A DNA stretch of 64,000 nt from Sphingobacteriales bacterium (GCA_016699615.1 CP064984.1:2824001-2888000); one strand, 5' to 3'. Counted from the first letter of the stretch, positions 53,110 to 62,329 are shown. Numbers and translations are program-made. Notes: a model not told the origin generated them from the letters alone.

Positions 53110-54891
53110 TTAAATATTATATATTCTATTAACAATATCTGAATATTTATTTTCAATTATTTTTCTTTTCAATTTCATGGTTGGTGTTAATTCTCCTGTT
53201 TCAACTGACCATTCATGAGGAATTAATTCAAATTTTTTAATTTGTTCCCATTTCCCAAAGTTTATATTTATTCTATCAATTTCTTGTTGAATAAGTTCCC
53301 ATGTTTTGTTGTGTTGAATCAATTCGGAAACAGAATTATATGAAATAGAATTTATTTTTGCCCAATTTTCTAATTGTATAAAAGATGGAACAATTAATGC
53401 TGCAATATATTTTTTATCGTCACCTCCAACAACCATAATTTGTTCAATAAATGGACTTTCTTTCATTTTATTTTCAATTACCTGTGGTGCAATATATTTA
53501 CCACCAGCAGTTTTAAACAGTTCTTTCTTTCTATCCGTAATTTTCAAAAACTGCTTTCCATTTCTTGAAATCCATTGTCCAATATCACCTGTATGAAACC
53601 AACCATCAGCACTAATAACTTCAGCAGTTAAATCTGGTCTGTTGTAATAGCCTTTCATTATGTTATCACCTTTGGCTAATATTTCGCCATCATCTGCAAG
53701 TTGTATTTCTATATTTGGAATAGGTAATCCAACTGTACCTATGCATCTTTCCTGCTCATCAATTCTATTTGAACACAATACTGGGCTTGTTTCTGTTAAT
53801 CCATATCCTTCAATAATTTGAATTCCAGCTGCTGTAAAAAGCTGTATCAACCTTGGTTGCATAGCTGCTGCTCCAGTAATGATAAATTCAATTTCATTAC
53901 CTAAAGCTTCTTTCCACTTTTTAAAAACTAATTTTCTTGCAATATCTAGTCGCAATGTATATCCAAATGACTTATTTCCACCTACATCATATTTCAATCC
54001 AAGAGCTATTGACCAATCAAATAGCTGTTTTTTAATTCCAGACAATTCATTTCCTTTAGCTATAATCTTTTCATATACTTTTTCTAATAGTCTTGGCACT
54101 GTTGTAAAACAAAATGGTTTTACTTCTTTTAAGTTATCTGCTATTGTTTCTAAATTTTCGGCATAATGGATGTGCATTCCAAATACTCAATATGCATAAA
54201 ATACCATTCTTTCGAATGAATGACAAAGCGGTAGAAAACTAAGTGTTTTTTTTCCTTCATGAAATGGCGTTACTTCTTTTACACTTAATACATTACTTAC
54301 AATATTTTTATGTGTAAGCATTACTCCTTTTGGATTGCCAGTTGTACCTGAGGTATAAATTATTGTGGCAATATCATCAATATTTACTTTTGCTTTTCTA
54401 TTATCAATTTCTTGTATGTCTACTTCATTTGGTAATAAATCAAATAATCTTTGCTGTTGTTCTATGGTATCAAAAGATATTATTCTATTTAGTAAACTTG
54501 TGTCATTAAGAATAGGAAAAACTTTCTGATAGATTGAAAAATTGCCAACAAATGCAATTTTAATTGAAGCATCATTAAATATAAAATGATAATCTTTTGA
54601 TGATATATTTGGATACATTGGTACAACTATTATTCCTAGTTGTATTGCAGCAAAGTCTACAATATTCCATTCAACTCTATTTTCAGAAATAATTGCAATT
54701 TTATCATCTTTCTGTAGTCCTTCTTCTATTAGAATTTGGCTAACTTTATTGGCTAATTGCTGTATTTCATTATAGCTGTAATGTCTCCAATTATTTATAC
54801 CATTTATATATTCCTTATTAGAAATAAAAAAATGGTCTGGATTCTTTTCAACTTGTATAGTTAAAAGTTCATGTAGCTTTCTTGTATTCAT
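53110..54891 (-). CDS. Long-chain acyl-CoA ligase (AMP-forming), interrupted by in-frame TGA
   Basis: The whole ~593-residue enzyme is present in one frame: IAIISENRVEWNIVDFAAIQLG, the P-loop TIIYTSGTTGNPKGVMLTH, then FLPLCHSFERMVFYAY, a TGA at 54187-54189, and VFGMHIHYAENLETI. Motifs after the stop are intact (EGYGLTETSPVLCSN and WFHTGDIGQW). A single TGG to TGA change would explain it, and no frameshift is needed. Such enzymes activate fatty acids to acyl-CoA via acyl-AMP. It is the last gene of a three-gene minus-strand operon, starting 6 nt after the isochorismatase-like gene. Confidence 0.85.
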
Positions 54892-54897
54892 CTTATT

Positions 54898-55449
54898 TTA
54901 TTTAATAAGTTTACTAATGGCTTTAAATTCATCTGTTCCTGCTTCATTTAATAGCATAAACAAAATCATTTCTGTTGATGTAATGTAAACGCCAGATTGC
55001 AACATTCGTTTTATTGCTAATACCTTATTTTCATTAGTTCTAGATGAGATTGCATCAGCAACTACGTGTACAGTAAAACCCATTTCAATAGCTTCTATAC
55101 AAGAATTTAATACACAAATATGTGCCTCAATTCCACAAATAATTAAATCTTTTATTTTATTCTTCTTAAGTATTTCTAGAAGATTTTTATTCTGCATACA
55201 GCTAAATGTATTTTTTTCTACAATAGGGAAGTAGGACGAAAAATATAAATCGTTACATGTTCTACCAAGACCTTTTGGATATTGCTCTGTAATTATTGTT
55301 GTTAGAGAAAGTATCTCAGAACTCATTAATAATAAATTTGCATTCTTTAAAACTTCTGAAACATTTTGTACAATAGGAACTAACTTTTCCTGAAAATCTA
55401 TCACAATAAGTGCTGTATGTTCTTTCTTTGGAATTCCAATCTTATTCAT
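54898..55449 (-). CDS. Isochorismatase-fold cysteine hydrolase
   Basis: The 183-aa protein has the family triad: Asp in ALIVIDFQEKLVP (about residue 18), a Lys-containing middle segment (PIVEKNTFSC) and the Cys of IICGIEAHICVLNS. Relatives include nicotinamidase, YcaC-like and isochorismatase-like hydrolases, and the substrate cannot be told here. It starts 13 nt after the ThDP enzyme stop and ends 6 nt before the acyl-CoA ligase start, so it belongs to the same operon. Confidence 0.82.
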   Translation of the reverse strand: MNKIGIPKKEHTALIVIDFQEKLVPIVQNVSEVLKNANLLLMSSEILSLTTIITEQYPKGLGRTCNDLYFSSYFPIVEKNTFSCMQNKNLLEILKKNKIKDLIICGIEAHICVLNSCIEAIEMGFTVHVVADAISSRTNENKVLAIKRMLQSGVYITSTEMILFMLLNEAGTDEFKAISKLIK

Positions 55450-55462
55450 AATTCTATTTTTT

Positions 55463-57190
55463 TTACATTGATAATGATCCTTTTCTAAAATCTGTTCTGC
55501 CTATTATTGCATTAATAATATATGGTATTCCTTGATTACTCATTTGTAATGCTTCATCAACTGATTGACTAAATTCATTTATATTTTCTACTTTTTTTCC
55601 AGCAGCACCAAATGATTTCCCTATCATTTCATAGTTCGAATGCGCTAGTCCAATAGCACAGTCACTTTTAAGAAAATCTACCTGATCTCGTGCAATTTGC
55701 GACCAACAAGCATCATTACCAATTACTGAAATCACTGGCAAATTATGTCTTACAAATGTATCATACTCCATTAAGCTATAGCCAGCACTACCATCACCAT
55801 AGATAATCCATATATCTTTTTCTGGAAAAACTAATTTTGCACCCAGTGCAAAACCAGCACCAACTCCAAGTGTGCCAAATACACCTGGATCTAACCAAGA
55901 CAAAGGTGCTCTGGGCTTCAATGTATATGCAGATGTTGCTACAAAATCACCACCATCAGCAATTAAAATCGTATTGTCATTCAGTTTTGAATCTAATACT
56001 TTAAAAAGTTTCAAAGAATTTATTCCATTAACTTCTTCCATAGATTGCTGCTCAATATTCTCTTCTCTATCTACATCTCTATTTTTCAACTCACTAATCC
56101 ATGTTGAATACTTTCCACTATAATTAGAAGCTAAATCTATTAGAAATTCTTGTGGATCAGCCAAAATACCAATTGTTGGTTTTTTATTTTTATATAAATC
56201 TTCTTTACTTCTATTGATAGAAATAAATGCTCTATTTCCAATATGATTGCCATAGTCTAATCTAAAATCATTGGGTACACCTGCTAGAATAATTAAATCT
56301 GAGTTTTTAATAGCTTCTTTTCTTTTATGTCGCATTTGGAGAAAATTATCTTTACCTAATAATCCTCTTGCCATTCCACTCAAATACACAGGAATACCAA
56401 GATTTTTAACAGCATCAGCAAGTTCTGATACTTTTTTTGGTTGTATCACAGCACCACTTCCTATTATCAATAGTGGTTTTTGGGCTGATTCAATTTTCTT
56501 TAATGCATTGTTGATATCACTAGCTTGATGCAGACTGATTTTATTTTTTTCAATCGTATTATTAAAATTTATATCATCCTTACCTTCAAAAATTTTCTTT
56601 GCATGTCTATTAATGTACCATTGAATAACACGTTCTTCTAAATTGCGTGGTGGTACTTCTTTACTTTTTGCACCATACCATTCTCTTACCAATTCTTCAG
56701 GATATAAAGTATCAATAGGACATTCAACAAAAACAGGACCAGGTACACCTTCTTGTGCAATTCTAAATGCTTTTTCTAAAACAGGTACAATATCTTTTAC
56801 TTTTGAAATACTTACTGCCCATTTTACATTTGGTTTCATTAAGCTCATTTGGTCAATATCTTGCAATGAACCTCTTCCTTTTAAAATTGTTGCAGCAGCA
56901 CCACCTAGTAGTATTAATGGAGATTGTGCCAACATTGCATTTTTTACAGCTGTAATTGTATTCGTTAATCCAGGACCAGCTGTAACTGCAGCTACACCAG
57001 GTACTCCTGATAATCTAGAAACTGCATCAGCAGCAAATACAGCATTTGCTTCATGTCTAGTATCTATTACTCTTATTCCAATTTTTTCGGCACCTACAAA
57101 AATTGGTGATATATGACCACCACATAACGTAAACAAAAATTTTACACCTTGTTTTTGTAATACCTTTGCTATAATTTCTCCACCATTCAT
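55463..57190 (-). CDS. ThDP-dependent enzyme, HACL2/ILVBL-like (acetolactate synthase superfamily)
   Basis: From ATG 57190 (MNGGEIIAKVLQKQGVKFLF), the ~575-aa protein has N-terminal FTLCGGHISPIFVGAEK and VIDTRHEANAVFAADAVSRLSG with the catalytic Glu, then AAVTAGPGLTNTITAVKNA. A central NAD/FAD-like domain follows, then the ThDP/Mg motif GDGSAGYSLMEYDTFVRHNLPVISVIGN. The GGHISP and DTRHE blocks resemble animal ILVBL/HACL2, a 2-hydroxyacyl-CoA lyase, more than anabolic acetolactate synthase. ATGs at 57202 and 57226 are alternatives. It heads an operon with a hydrolase and an acyl-CoA ligase, so a role in shortening 2-hydroxy fatty acids is plausible but inferred. Confidence 0.8.
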   Translation of the reverse strand: MNGGEIIAKVLQKQGVKFLFTLCGGHISPIFVGAEKIGIRVIDTRHEANAVFAADAVSRLSGVPGVAAVTAGPGLTNTITAVKNAMLAQSPLILLGGAAATILKGRGSLQDIDQMSLMKPNVKWAVSISKVKDIVPVLEKAFRIAQEGVPGPVFVECPIDTLYPEELVREWYGAKSKEVPPRNLEERVIQWYINRHAKKIFEGKDDINFNNTIEKNKISLHQASDINNALKKIESAQKPLLIIGSGAVIQPKKVSELADAVKNLGIPVYLSGMARGLLGKDNFLQMRHKRKEAIKNSDLIILAGVPNDFRLDYGNHIGNRAFISINRSKEDLYKNKKPTIGILADPQEFLIDLASNYSGKYSTWISELKNRDVDREENIEQQSMEEVNGINSLKLFKVLDSKLNDNTILIADGGDFVATSAYTLKPRAPLSWLDPGVFGTLGVGAGFALGAKLVFPEKDIWIIYGDGSAGYSLMEYDTFVRHNLPVISVIGNDACWSQIARDQVDFLKSDCAIGLAHSNYEMIGKSFGAAGKKVENINEFSQSVDEALQMSNQGIPYIINAIIGRTDFRKGSLSM

Positions 57191-57290
57191 AATTTTGAAC
57201 ATTTTTTTGTTATAAATAATGTACAAGTTAATTAATAAAATAATTTAGGACAAATTTATCTTAAATTATTTTCACATACCTTAGAAAATA

Positions 57291-57395
57291 TTATCTTGGT
57301 AAAAAGAAAAATGAATAATTTATAAGTAACCACATCCAAACAAGAAAGAAAACAATAAATAACCATTGTAAACTTGATTTCCAAACCAACATCAT
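57291..57395 (-). CDS. Possible very small membrane protein (34 aa)
   Basis: A minus-strand ORF from ATG 57393-57395 to TAA 57291-57293 encodes MMLVWKSSLQWLF and then a hydrophobic aromatic-rich helix (IVFFLVWMWLLINYSFFF) ending LPR. It could be a single-pass membrane peptide ahead of the ThDP operon, but in AT-rich DNA such ORFs arise by chance. No coupling to the next gene (65-100 nt away) is visible. Confidence 0.25.
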   Translation of the reverse strand: MMLVWKSSLQWLFIVFFLVWMWLLINYSFFFLPR

Positions 57396-57508
57396 GACAA
57401 TAGAGAAATAGTATTAGAAAAATATTATTAAGCGTAAAGAAAATTTTGCTGTTTGAAGTTCTGCTTAGAAGAAGCAGAACAAGTTTTAAAACTTTTAGCG
57501 AAGACGAA

Positions 57509-57590
57509 TATTTTTAGCGTCATTTTTCGTAAGCCTTGATTTTTCTTTGTTACTTTCTTTGTATCAAGACAAAGAAAGTAAATACACAAA
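57509..57590. repeat. Interspersed palindromic repeat, copy 1
   Basis: TATTTTTAGCGTCATTTTTC and GTAAGCCTTGATTTTT precede an inverted repeat TTACTTTCTTTG/CAAAGAAAGTAA with an 8-nt loop. The first ~36 nt recur exactly at 62480, with a diverged hairpin after them. Confidence 0.85.
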
Positions 57591-57718
57591 CTTATAAAGA
57601 AACCACAAAACACATATCCATTAATATAAATTAACAATAATAGAATGTAATATTTAGATATTTTAACAAACAACTATTAAATATCTATATTAATTTAGTT
57701 CTAATTAAAAAAATAATC

Positions 57719-58195
57719 ATGAACAACTTTATTGTAAATCAAATCCCAGCGGCTACACTGCAAGCCATTAAACAAGCAGTAGCCAATCAAATTGCAGCTG
57801 CCAACCAATATAAAGTTGGACTCTCAGACGCAGAAAAAAGTGGTTTGCGTACCATGGCATTTGGCAGAGAAGGCTTTGCACGTACTGTAAACAAAATTGC
57901 ACAAACACATGTAAACAGTTTAGCCAGAGAACTAAACCCAACTGATTTAGATGCTAAACTAAACTACGATGCAGCTTTGGAAGACATTCGCCAGCAAACC
58001 ATGGCACTCTTAGAGCTAATTACAGAAACCCAATTAGCCAACAGTGCAGACATCATGAGTTTGGTAGACAAGATGGTTGCCAATTTGCAAACCAGCCGTA
58101 CAGGCAATGCCTCTTTAGACTTGGCAATGAACGAAGTAGATGAGTGGAACAAACGCTTTGCACATAAAACCAACAATACACCACCAGTTTCTTAA
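57719..58195 (+). CDS. Unknown 158-aa helical protein with atypical composition
   Basis: The protein looks all-helical and polar: IPAATLQAIKQAVANQIAAANQY, GLRTMAFGREGFARTVNKIAQTH, LEDIRQQTMALLELITETQ and NEVDEWNKRFAHK. No signal peptide, membrane segment or known motif is present. Its DNA is clearly richer in G+C than all neighbours, with GCC, GGC, CGT and CTC codons that are rare elsewhere in the window. That suggests recent transfer or unusual expression demand. It stands alone upstream of the 21-bp-period array at 58255, with 59 nt between. I do not recognise the family. Confidence 0.7.
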   Translation: MNNFIVNQIPAATLQAIKQAVANQIAAANQYKVGLSDAEKSGLRTMAFGREGFARTVNKIAQTHVNSLARELNPTDLDAKLNYDAALEDIRQQTMALLELITETQLANSADIMSLVDKMVANLQTSRTGNASLDLAMNEVDEWNKRFAHKTNNTPPVS

Positions 58196-58254
58196 TATCG
58201 TATTGATAATCATTATGATATTAAATTAAAATAGAAGCTATGTTAGAAAAAGGG

Positions 58255-58569
58255 TAGGAGTTCCTAATAAAAAGACAGGAACTCCTACTTATTTTATAGG
58301 AATACCTACATAATAGATAGGAACACCTACCAAACCTATACGAACACCTGTAAAAATGACAGCTTCTCCTATCTATAACGTAGGAGCTCCTACCAAAAAC
58401 ATAGGAAGACCTACTAAATACATAGGAGAGTCTGCAAAAATGACAGATTCTCCTATAGAAAAACTAAGATAACATACCTATAAGCAAGGAGCACCTACAC
58501 TTGGGCAAAGCAACCCTGTCAGTTTTGCAGAGTTGCCTATAGTTTAGCAAGGCGAGGCTACAATTTTAT
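58255..58569. repeat. Array of palindromic 12-mers at an exact 21-bp period (about 15 units)
   Basis: Units begin at 58255, 58276, 58297 and every 21 bp to 58549. The consensus is TAGGANNTCCTA plus a 9-bp variable spacer. Units 1, 4 and 7 read TAGGAGTTCCTA, TAGGAACACCTA and TAGGAGCTCCTA, and some units are degenerate. Decay increases to the right. Units 5-6 and 9-10 share the spacer AAAAATGACAG, hinting at an 84-bp higher-order unit. In one frame the array reads as heptapeptides (pattern xGxPTxx), but stops interrupt it in units 3, 11 and 14. Confidence 0.9.
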
Positions 58570-58814
58570 ACAATAGTATTGAACCCTTTTAAAATACGCA
58601 AAAACATATTTAACATACAATATTGATAATAAGAAGCTTATAAATAAAAAATATTTTTAACCAAAAAATATACGCAATTAGGATTATTATGTATATTTAT
58701 ATTAGATTTGAAAAATTACAAACTTCATTTACAGTTCGTAACTTCGCAAATCCGCCGCACGTTATCGGCAACCTTATAAACACGACCCAATTACACAATT
58801 AGATATTAGTAATT
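58570..58814. other. AT-rich leader upstream of the ABC-3C-like module
   Basis: No gene is visible. The first part is AT-rich. At 58752-58773 there is a short GC-rich segment (CCGCCGCACGTTATCGGCAA) that differs sharply from its surroundings and has an imperfect inverted counterpart at 62360-62385 beyond the module. This may mark the left edge of an inserted unit. Confidence 0.4.
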
Positions 58815-59939
58815 ATGAGCGACACTTTAGATAATGACTCTACAAAAAAACAACTAGGATTTGAATATCAAAAGTTAGTTGCATTGGAATATTGTTTAAA
58901 CGCTAAAAGCGGAGAACATGTCTACATTGAATGTTTGGGAGATGTCCAATACGGAAGTGAATCTATTGAAGTTAAGCATCATGAAGGAGATTCGAACCTT
59001 ACCAGCAACTCTAGGGATGTTTGGAAAACAATAAAAAATCTTGTCATTGAATATGACAAATTAAAGTCGAATGATAGATTTATTCTTCACACTACTCAAC
59101 ATGTGCCGAGTGATAGTATTTTTCACAACTGGAATCAACTCACAAAAGCTATAAAGTATAATGAACTCTATGATCACCCTATTTCAGCTACTTCTAAACC
59201 ATTTAAAGATGAAATTTTCGACACTAAAAATATATCCAAGCCAAAGTTGTTGGAAATTTTAGATAAATTCATTATTAATAGTGGTGAGCCTAAAGTTGAT
59301 GAAAAATTAGCTCAGTTAAAAGAACATCCAACTTTTAAAATTATTCCTGAGAATTTAAGAAGTCCCGCTATTGGAGTTCTGCATCAGTGGATTATTGAAA
59401 GGGCTATAGACAATGCCGATAAATGGGAAATTAATATTACCGATTTCAATTCAGATTTGCGATTCAGTCTATCAAAGTTTACCAAAGATTATATTCCCTT
59501 TCCATCCATTAAAGAACCTGAACGAGATGATGCAAATTTGACTAAAGGTTATAAATTTATTGAAAAGTTAAATGCTATTTCCTTGAAACAAGATGTATTG
59601 CATCAAGCATTTCAAGATTATGTAAGATCGGAAGAAGCTTATAAAGAGATTTTAAAAATAAACCCAGCATTAGAAGAGAAATTAAGCTCTTATGAAAAGG
59701 AGCTAGAAACTGATATTACTATGGAAAAAAGTGCTACTTCATATAGTTTATCAAAAGCTTCATTTTCCGATAATTCTCATATTTCAAAATCAAGAGATGT
59801 ATATTTTAGATGTATTTTGAAACAGCATAATCAAATTGCTGGTATTAGAGATACAGAGAAATTTTTCCGTGATGGTAGAATTCAAAATATTAACGAAACC
59901 ACTGATTTTGAATGGTTATATAAAGAAACAGACATATGA
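58815..59939 (+). CDS. ABC-3C-type effector: PD-(D/E)XK nuclease-like N-terminus with ABC-3C C-terminal region
   Basis: The 374-aa protein begins LGFEYQKLVALEYCLNAKSG, then HVYIECLGDVQYGSESIEVKHHEG. The spaced E/D residues and the final E-V-K form a PD-(D/E)XK signature like that of DUF4297/Cap4-type dsDNA nucleases. After ~170 residues comes a helical region with PAIGVLHQWIIERA and a charged C-terminal half (HQAFQDYVRSEEAYKEIL, DVYFRCILKQHNQIAGI) that I take to be the ABC-3C C-terminal domain, judged from context more than from motif. Its TGA overlaps the next ATG (ATGA). Predicted role: target-degrading component of an anti-phage or anti-plasmid system. Confidence 0.62.
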   Translation: MSDTLDNDSTKKQLGFEYQKLVALEYCLNAKSGEHVYIECLGDVQYGSESIEVKHHEGDSNLTSNSRDVWKTIKNLVIEYDKLKSNDRFILHTTQHVPSDSIFHNWNQLTKAIKYNELYDHPISATSKPFKDEIFDTKNISKPKLLEILDKFIINSGEPKVDEKLAQLKEHPTFKIIPENLRSPAIGVLHQWIIERAIDNADKWEINITDFNSDLRFSLSKFTKDYIPFPSIKEPERDDANLTKGYKFIEKLNAISLKQDVLHQAFQDYVRSEEAYKEILKINPALEEKLSSYEKELETDITMEKSATSYSLSKASFSDNSHISKSRDVYFRCILKQHNQIAGIRDTEKFFRDGRIQNINETTDFEWLYKETDI

Positions 59940-60390
59940 ATATAGCTCGAACTGAAAAGATTCTTTTAATCCGCTATTTACATCAAAATTATTGCTGATG
60001 GCATTGGCTGGCGCAAAAAATAATCAGTTGAAAATGGAACTAATTTATTACATTCTTCCACTGATTTATAACGATAGAATAAAGGATAAACTTGTGAGAA
60101 GTAATGCAAATAGTACATTTAATACATTTCTAAATTCTGAAGTTAAAATGGAACTAATCGTTATCGAAACTCTGTTAGCAAATTATAGAATAAAGACCAA
60201 AGAAGCTTTGATTACATTATCAAATATATATAATGTTGAAATTTCAGATTATGTAATTCTAAAGGAGGAACGGAAAATAACTTATTCAGAAGAGAAAAAT
60301 CCTATACTAAAAGATTATTGTAAAGCAGCATTTAATTTAGGATCAATTCTATCAAAAGAAGATTACAAAACTATATTTCTAAATTTATAA
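59936..60390 (+). CDS. ABC-three-component system middle component, frameshifted
   Basis: ATG 59936 overlaps the previous stop (ATGA) and gives MNIARTEK. The frame then needs a shift near 59958-59965 to continue SFNPLFTSKLLLMALAGAKN, followed by MELIYYILPLIYNDRIKDKLVRS. A short opening, FNP and then a hydrophobic helix, and the LPLIYNDRIKDKL block resemble three-component ABC system middle components, small linkers between effector and ATPase. The frame that is open without a shift begins only at TTG 59992 and lacks the N-terminus. It ends 4 nt before the ATPase gene. Confidence 0.6.
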
Positions 60391-60394
60391 AATT

Positions 60395-62329
60395 ATGCAA
60401 GCATCAATATCAAATATATTTCTTTTTAATAACAATGAAGAATCACGAACACTAAAATTTGATGACGGACTTAATATAATATCAGGTGATTCTAAAACTG
60501 GCAAAAGTGCAATAATAGAAATTATTGATTATTGTTTATTTGCTAGTAGATCCACAATACCAGAGGGTATTATTACAAAATGGACGGAGCTATTTTGCAT
60601 TATATTTAAAGTAAAAGATAAATATTTGATTATAGGTAGAAGAAAAAAAAGCAATCAAATGTATTTCAGTGTTGAAATCAATTCGGAATTCCTTATCAAC
60701 TTTTCTAAAGAATATTTCAGTGATAAGAAACTGATTGATTTAGATGGAGCTAAAAGAGAATTTGAAAAACACATAGGTATTTCTGTTTTAGATAAAAGGA
60801 CTGATGAAGAAGAGGATAAAAGAAAATCAGGAGGAAAGGTGACAATGCGAAGTTTTGTAACATTCTTATTTCAACATCAAAATCTGATTGCTAACAAACA
60901 TAGCCTTTTTTATAGGTTTGATGATCCTTACAAAAGGAAATATACTATTGATGATTATCCTGTTCTGATGGGATGGGGAAATGCTGAATTTTTTGATTTA
61001 CAGAGAAGTTTAGAAAGTAAGCAAAAAGAATTAAGTCAAAAGAAAAAGCTTGATGAGAAGTTAAAAATTAGTAATGAACAATTAAGAGATGATCTTAATA
61101 GAGTTTTATCATTTTACTATACTTTTTTAGGCAAAGAGTTATCTGATGATATTACTCTATCTGATCTTGAAAAACTTGTCATAGATTTACCTAACTCTAA
61201 TGCTAATTCAGTTGGTGATCAAAACCTTAATGAAGAACTTAGGAAAATAGATAACTTAATATTTGAGAAAAAGAAAGAATTAGATACAGTCCAAAATTTA
61301 TTATCTACAATTAAATCTAATAATGACATATCTAAAAATTATTCTGAGAATGTTAATCGATTAAAATCATTAGCATCAATCGAGACAAATTTTAGTGAAA
61401 TTCATTGCCCACTTTGTGATCAAGAAGTTAAAGCGATAAAAGAAAAAATTGCGGTCATCAAAGAATCTAATGAAATATTGGAAGACGAATTTGAAAAAAT
61501 CGGCACGTACTTAAATGACACTTCAACTCAAAACGCCTCACTTCGAAAAGAACGAGATAATCTAAAGAAAGAATTGAAAGAACTTAGTATTAAAGCTGAA
61601 AATCTAAATAAACAGATAATATCAGAATTCAATACGAAAAATGAATATGAAAAAGGCTTACTATTAAAAGGTAGAACGGAAGCCAATGCTCAAAATCTTA
61701 TTGAAAGAAATAAGCTTATGTCAAGTAGCAAAAGTGATTATTCAGAATTAGAAGCTGAAATTGAAGTTCTCAAAGATAAACTTTCTGGTTTCAATCTAAA
61801 AGAAGAATTACAAAAGGCACAAATAATTTTAAGTGATAAAATGAGTTCTATCTGTGAACTACTTGATTTTGAGGAAGAGTTCAAACCGGGTAAGATACTT
61901 TTTGATTTGGAAAAATTTAGCCTGAAGTACAATGTAAAAGATAAAGAGAACATTCTACTATCTGAGATGGGTAGTGGTTCGAACTGGTTAGCAATACATT
62001 TATCTACATTTATAGGATTTTTATATCTACATAGTATAACTCCTACATCTAAAATACCTTCAATTCTAGTCTTGGATCAACCAAGTCAGGTTTATTTCCC
62101 AAAAGTATACAAGCAATTAGATGAAGAAGTCGAAAATGAACAAAAGAAAGTTGATGATAATATTCTTCAAGTCAAGAATATATTTAAAGTAATTTCTGAT
62201 GAAATTGCTAACATTGATAACGAGTGTGGTTACAAGCCACAAGTGATTGTTTTGGAACACGCTGATGAAGATGAGTTCTCACAATTTATAAAATATCGAT
62301 GGAGCAAAGATGGAAGAAAGTTGATTTAG
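60395..62329 (+). CDS. DUF3732 SMC/Rad50-like ATPase of an ABC-3C system
   Basis: The 644-aa protein has N-terminal Walker A (LNIISGDSKTGKSAIIEIID, about residues 29-48). Two long coiled coils (~200-285 and ~310-480) flank a CPLC motif (IHCPLCDQEV, ~345) resembling a Rad50 zinc hook. The C-terminal ATPase half has the ABC-signature-like LSEMGSGSNWLAIHLSTFIGFL and Walker B with the DUF3732 hallmark ILVLDQPSQVYFP. DUF3732 ATPases are the SMC-like subunits of ABC-3C systems. They probably sense foreign or damaged DNA and license the effector. It is the third gene of a tight operon with the nuclease-like and middle-component genes. The frame is intact. Confidence 0.82.
   Translation: MQASISNIFLFNNNEESRTLKFDDGLNIISGDSKTGKSAIIEIIDYCLFASRSTIPEGIITKWTELFCIIFKVKDKYLIIGRRKKSNQMYFSVEINSEFLINFSKEYFSDKKLIDLDGAKREFEKHIGISVLDKRTDEEEDKRKSGGKVTMRSFVTFLFQHQNLIANKHSLFYRFDDPYKRKYTIDDYPVLMGWGNAEFFDLQRSLESKQKELSQKKKLDEKLKISNEQLRDDLNRVLSFYYTFLGKELSDDITLSDLEKLVIDLPNSNANSVGDQNLNEELRKIDNLIFEKKKELDTVQNLLSTIKSNNDISKNYSENVNRLKSLASIETNFSEIHCPLCDQEVKAIKEKIAVIKESNEILEDEFEKIGTYLNDTSTQNASLRKERDNLKKELKELSIKAENLNKQIISEFNTKNEYEKGLLLKGRTEANAQNLIERNKLMSSSKSDYSELEAEIEVLKDKLSGFNLKEELQKAQIILSDKMSSICELLDFEEEFKPGKILFDLEKFSLKYNVKDKENILLSEMGSGSNWLAIHLSTFIGFLYLHSITPTSKIPSILVLDQPSQVYFPKVYKQLDEEVENEQKKVDDNILQVKNIFKVISDEIANIDNECGYKPQVIVLEHADEDEFSQFIKYRWSKDGRKLI

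Larger units (their letters stand above)
57227..57718. other. Intergenic region with interspersed palindromic repeat
   Basis: It holds the possible 34-aa ORF at 57291-57395, a GAAGTTCTGCTTAGAAGAAG segment and the palindromic repeat at 57509-57590. The open frame at 57428-57673 on the minus strand is a by-product of this repeat rather than a gene. Confidence 0.6.

Noticed and set aside
54187..54189. TGA reassigned to tryptophan in this organism
   Set aside because: Other genes in the window, such as the SDR ending at 27253 and the first ABC-3C-like gene ending at 59939, end at TGA at the expected family length.
57428..57673. An 81-aa minus-strand open frame
   Set aside because: Most of it is the interspersed palindromic repeat that also occurs at 62480, with no protein-like features.
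58255..58569. Possible CRISPR array
   Set aside because: The repeat core is only 12 bp with 9-bp spacers at a strict 21-bp period, repeats are degenerate, and no cas gene is nearby. Dimensions are far from any CRISPR type.
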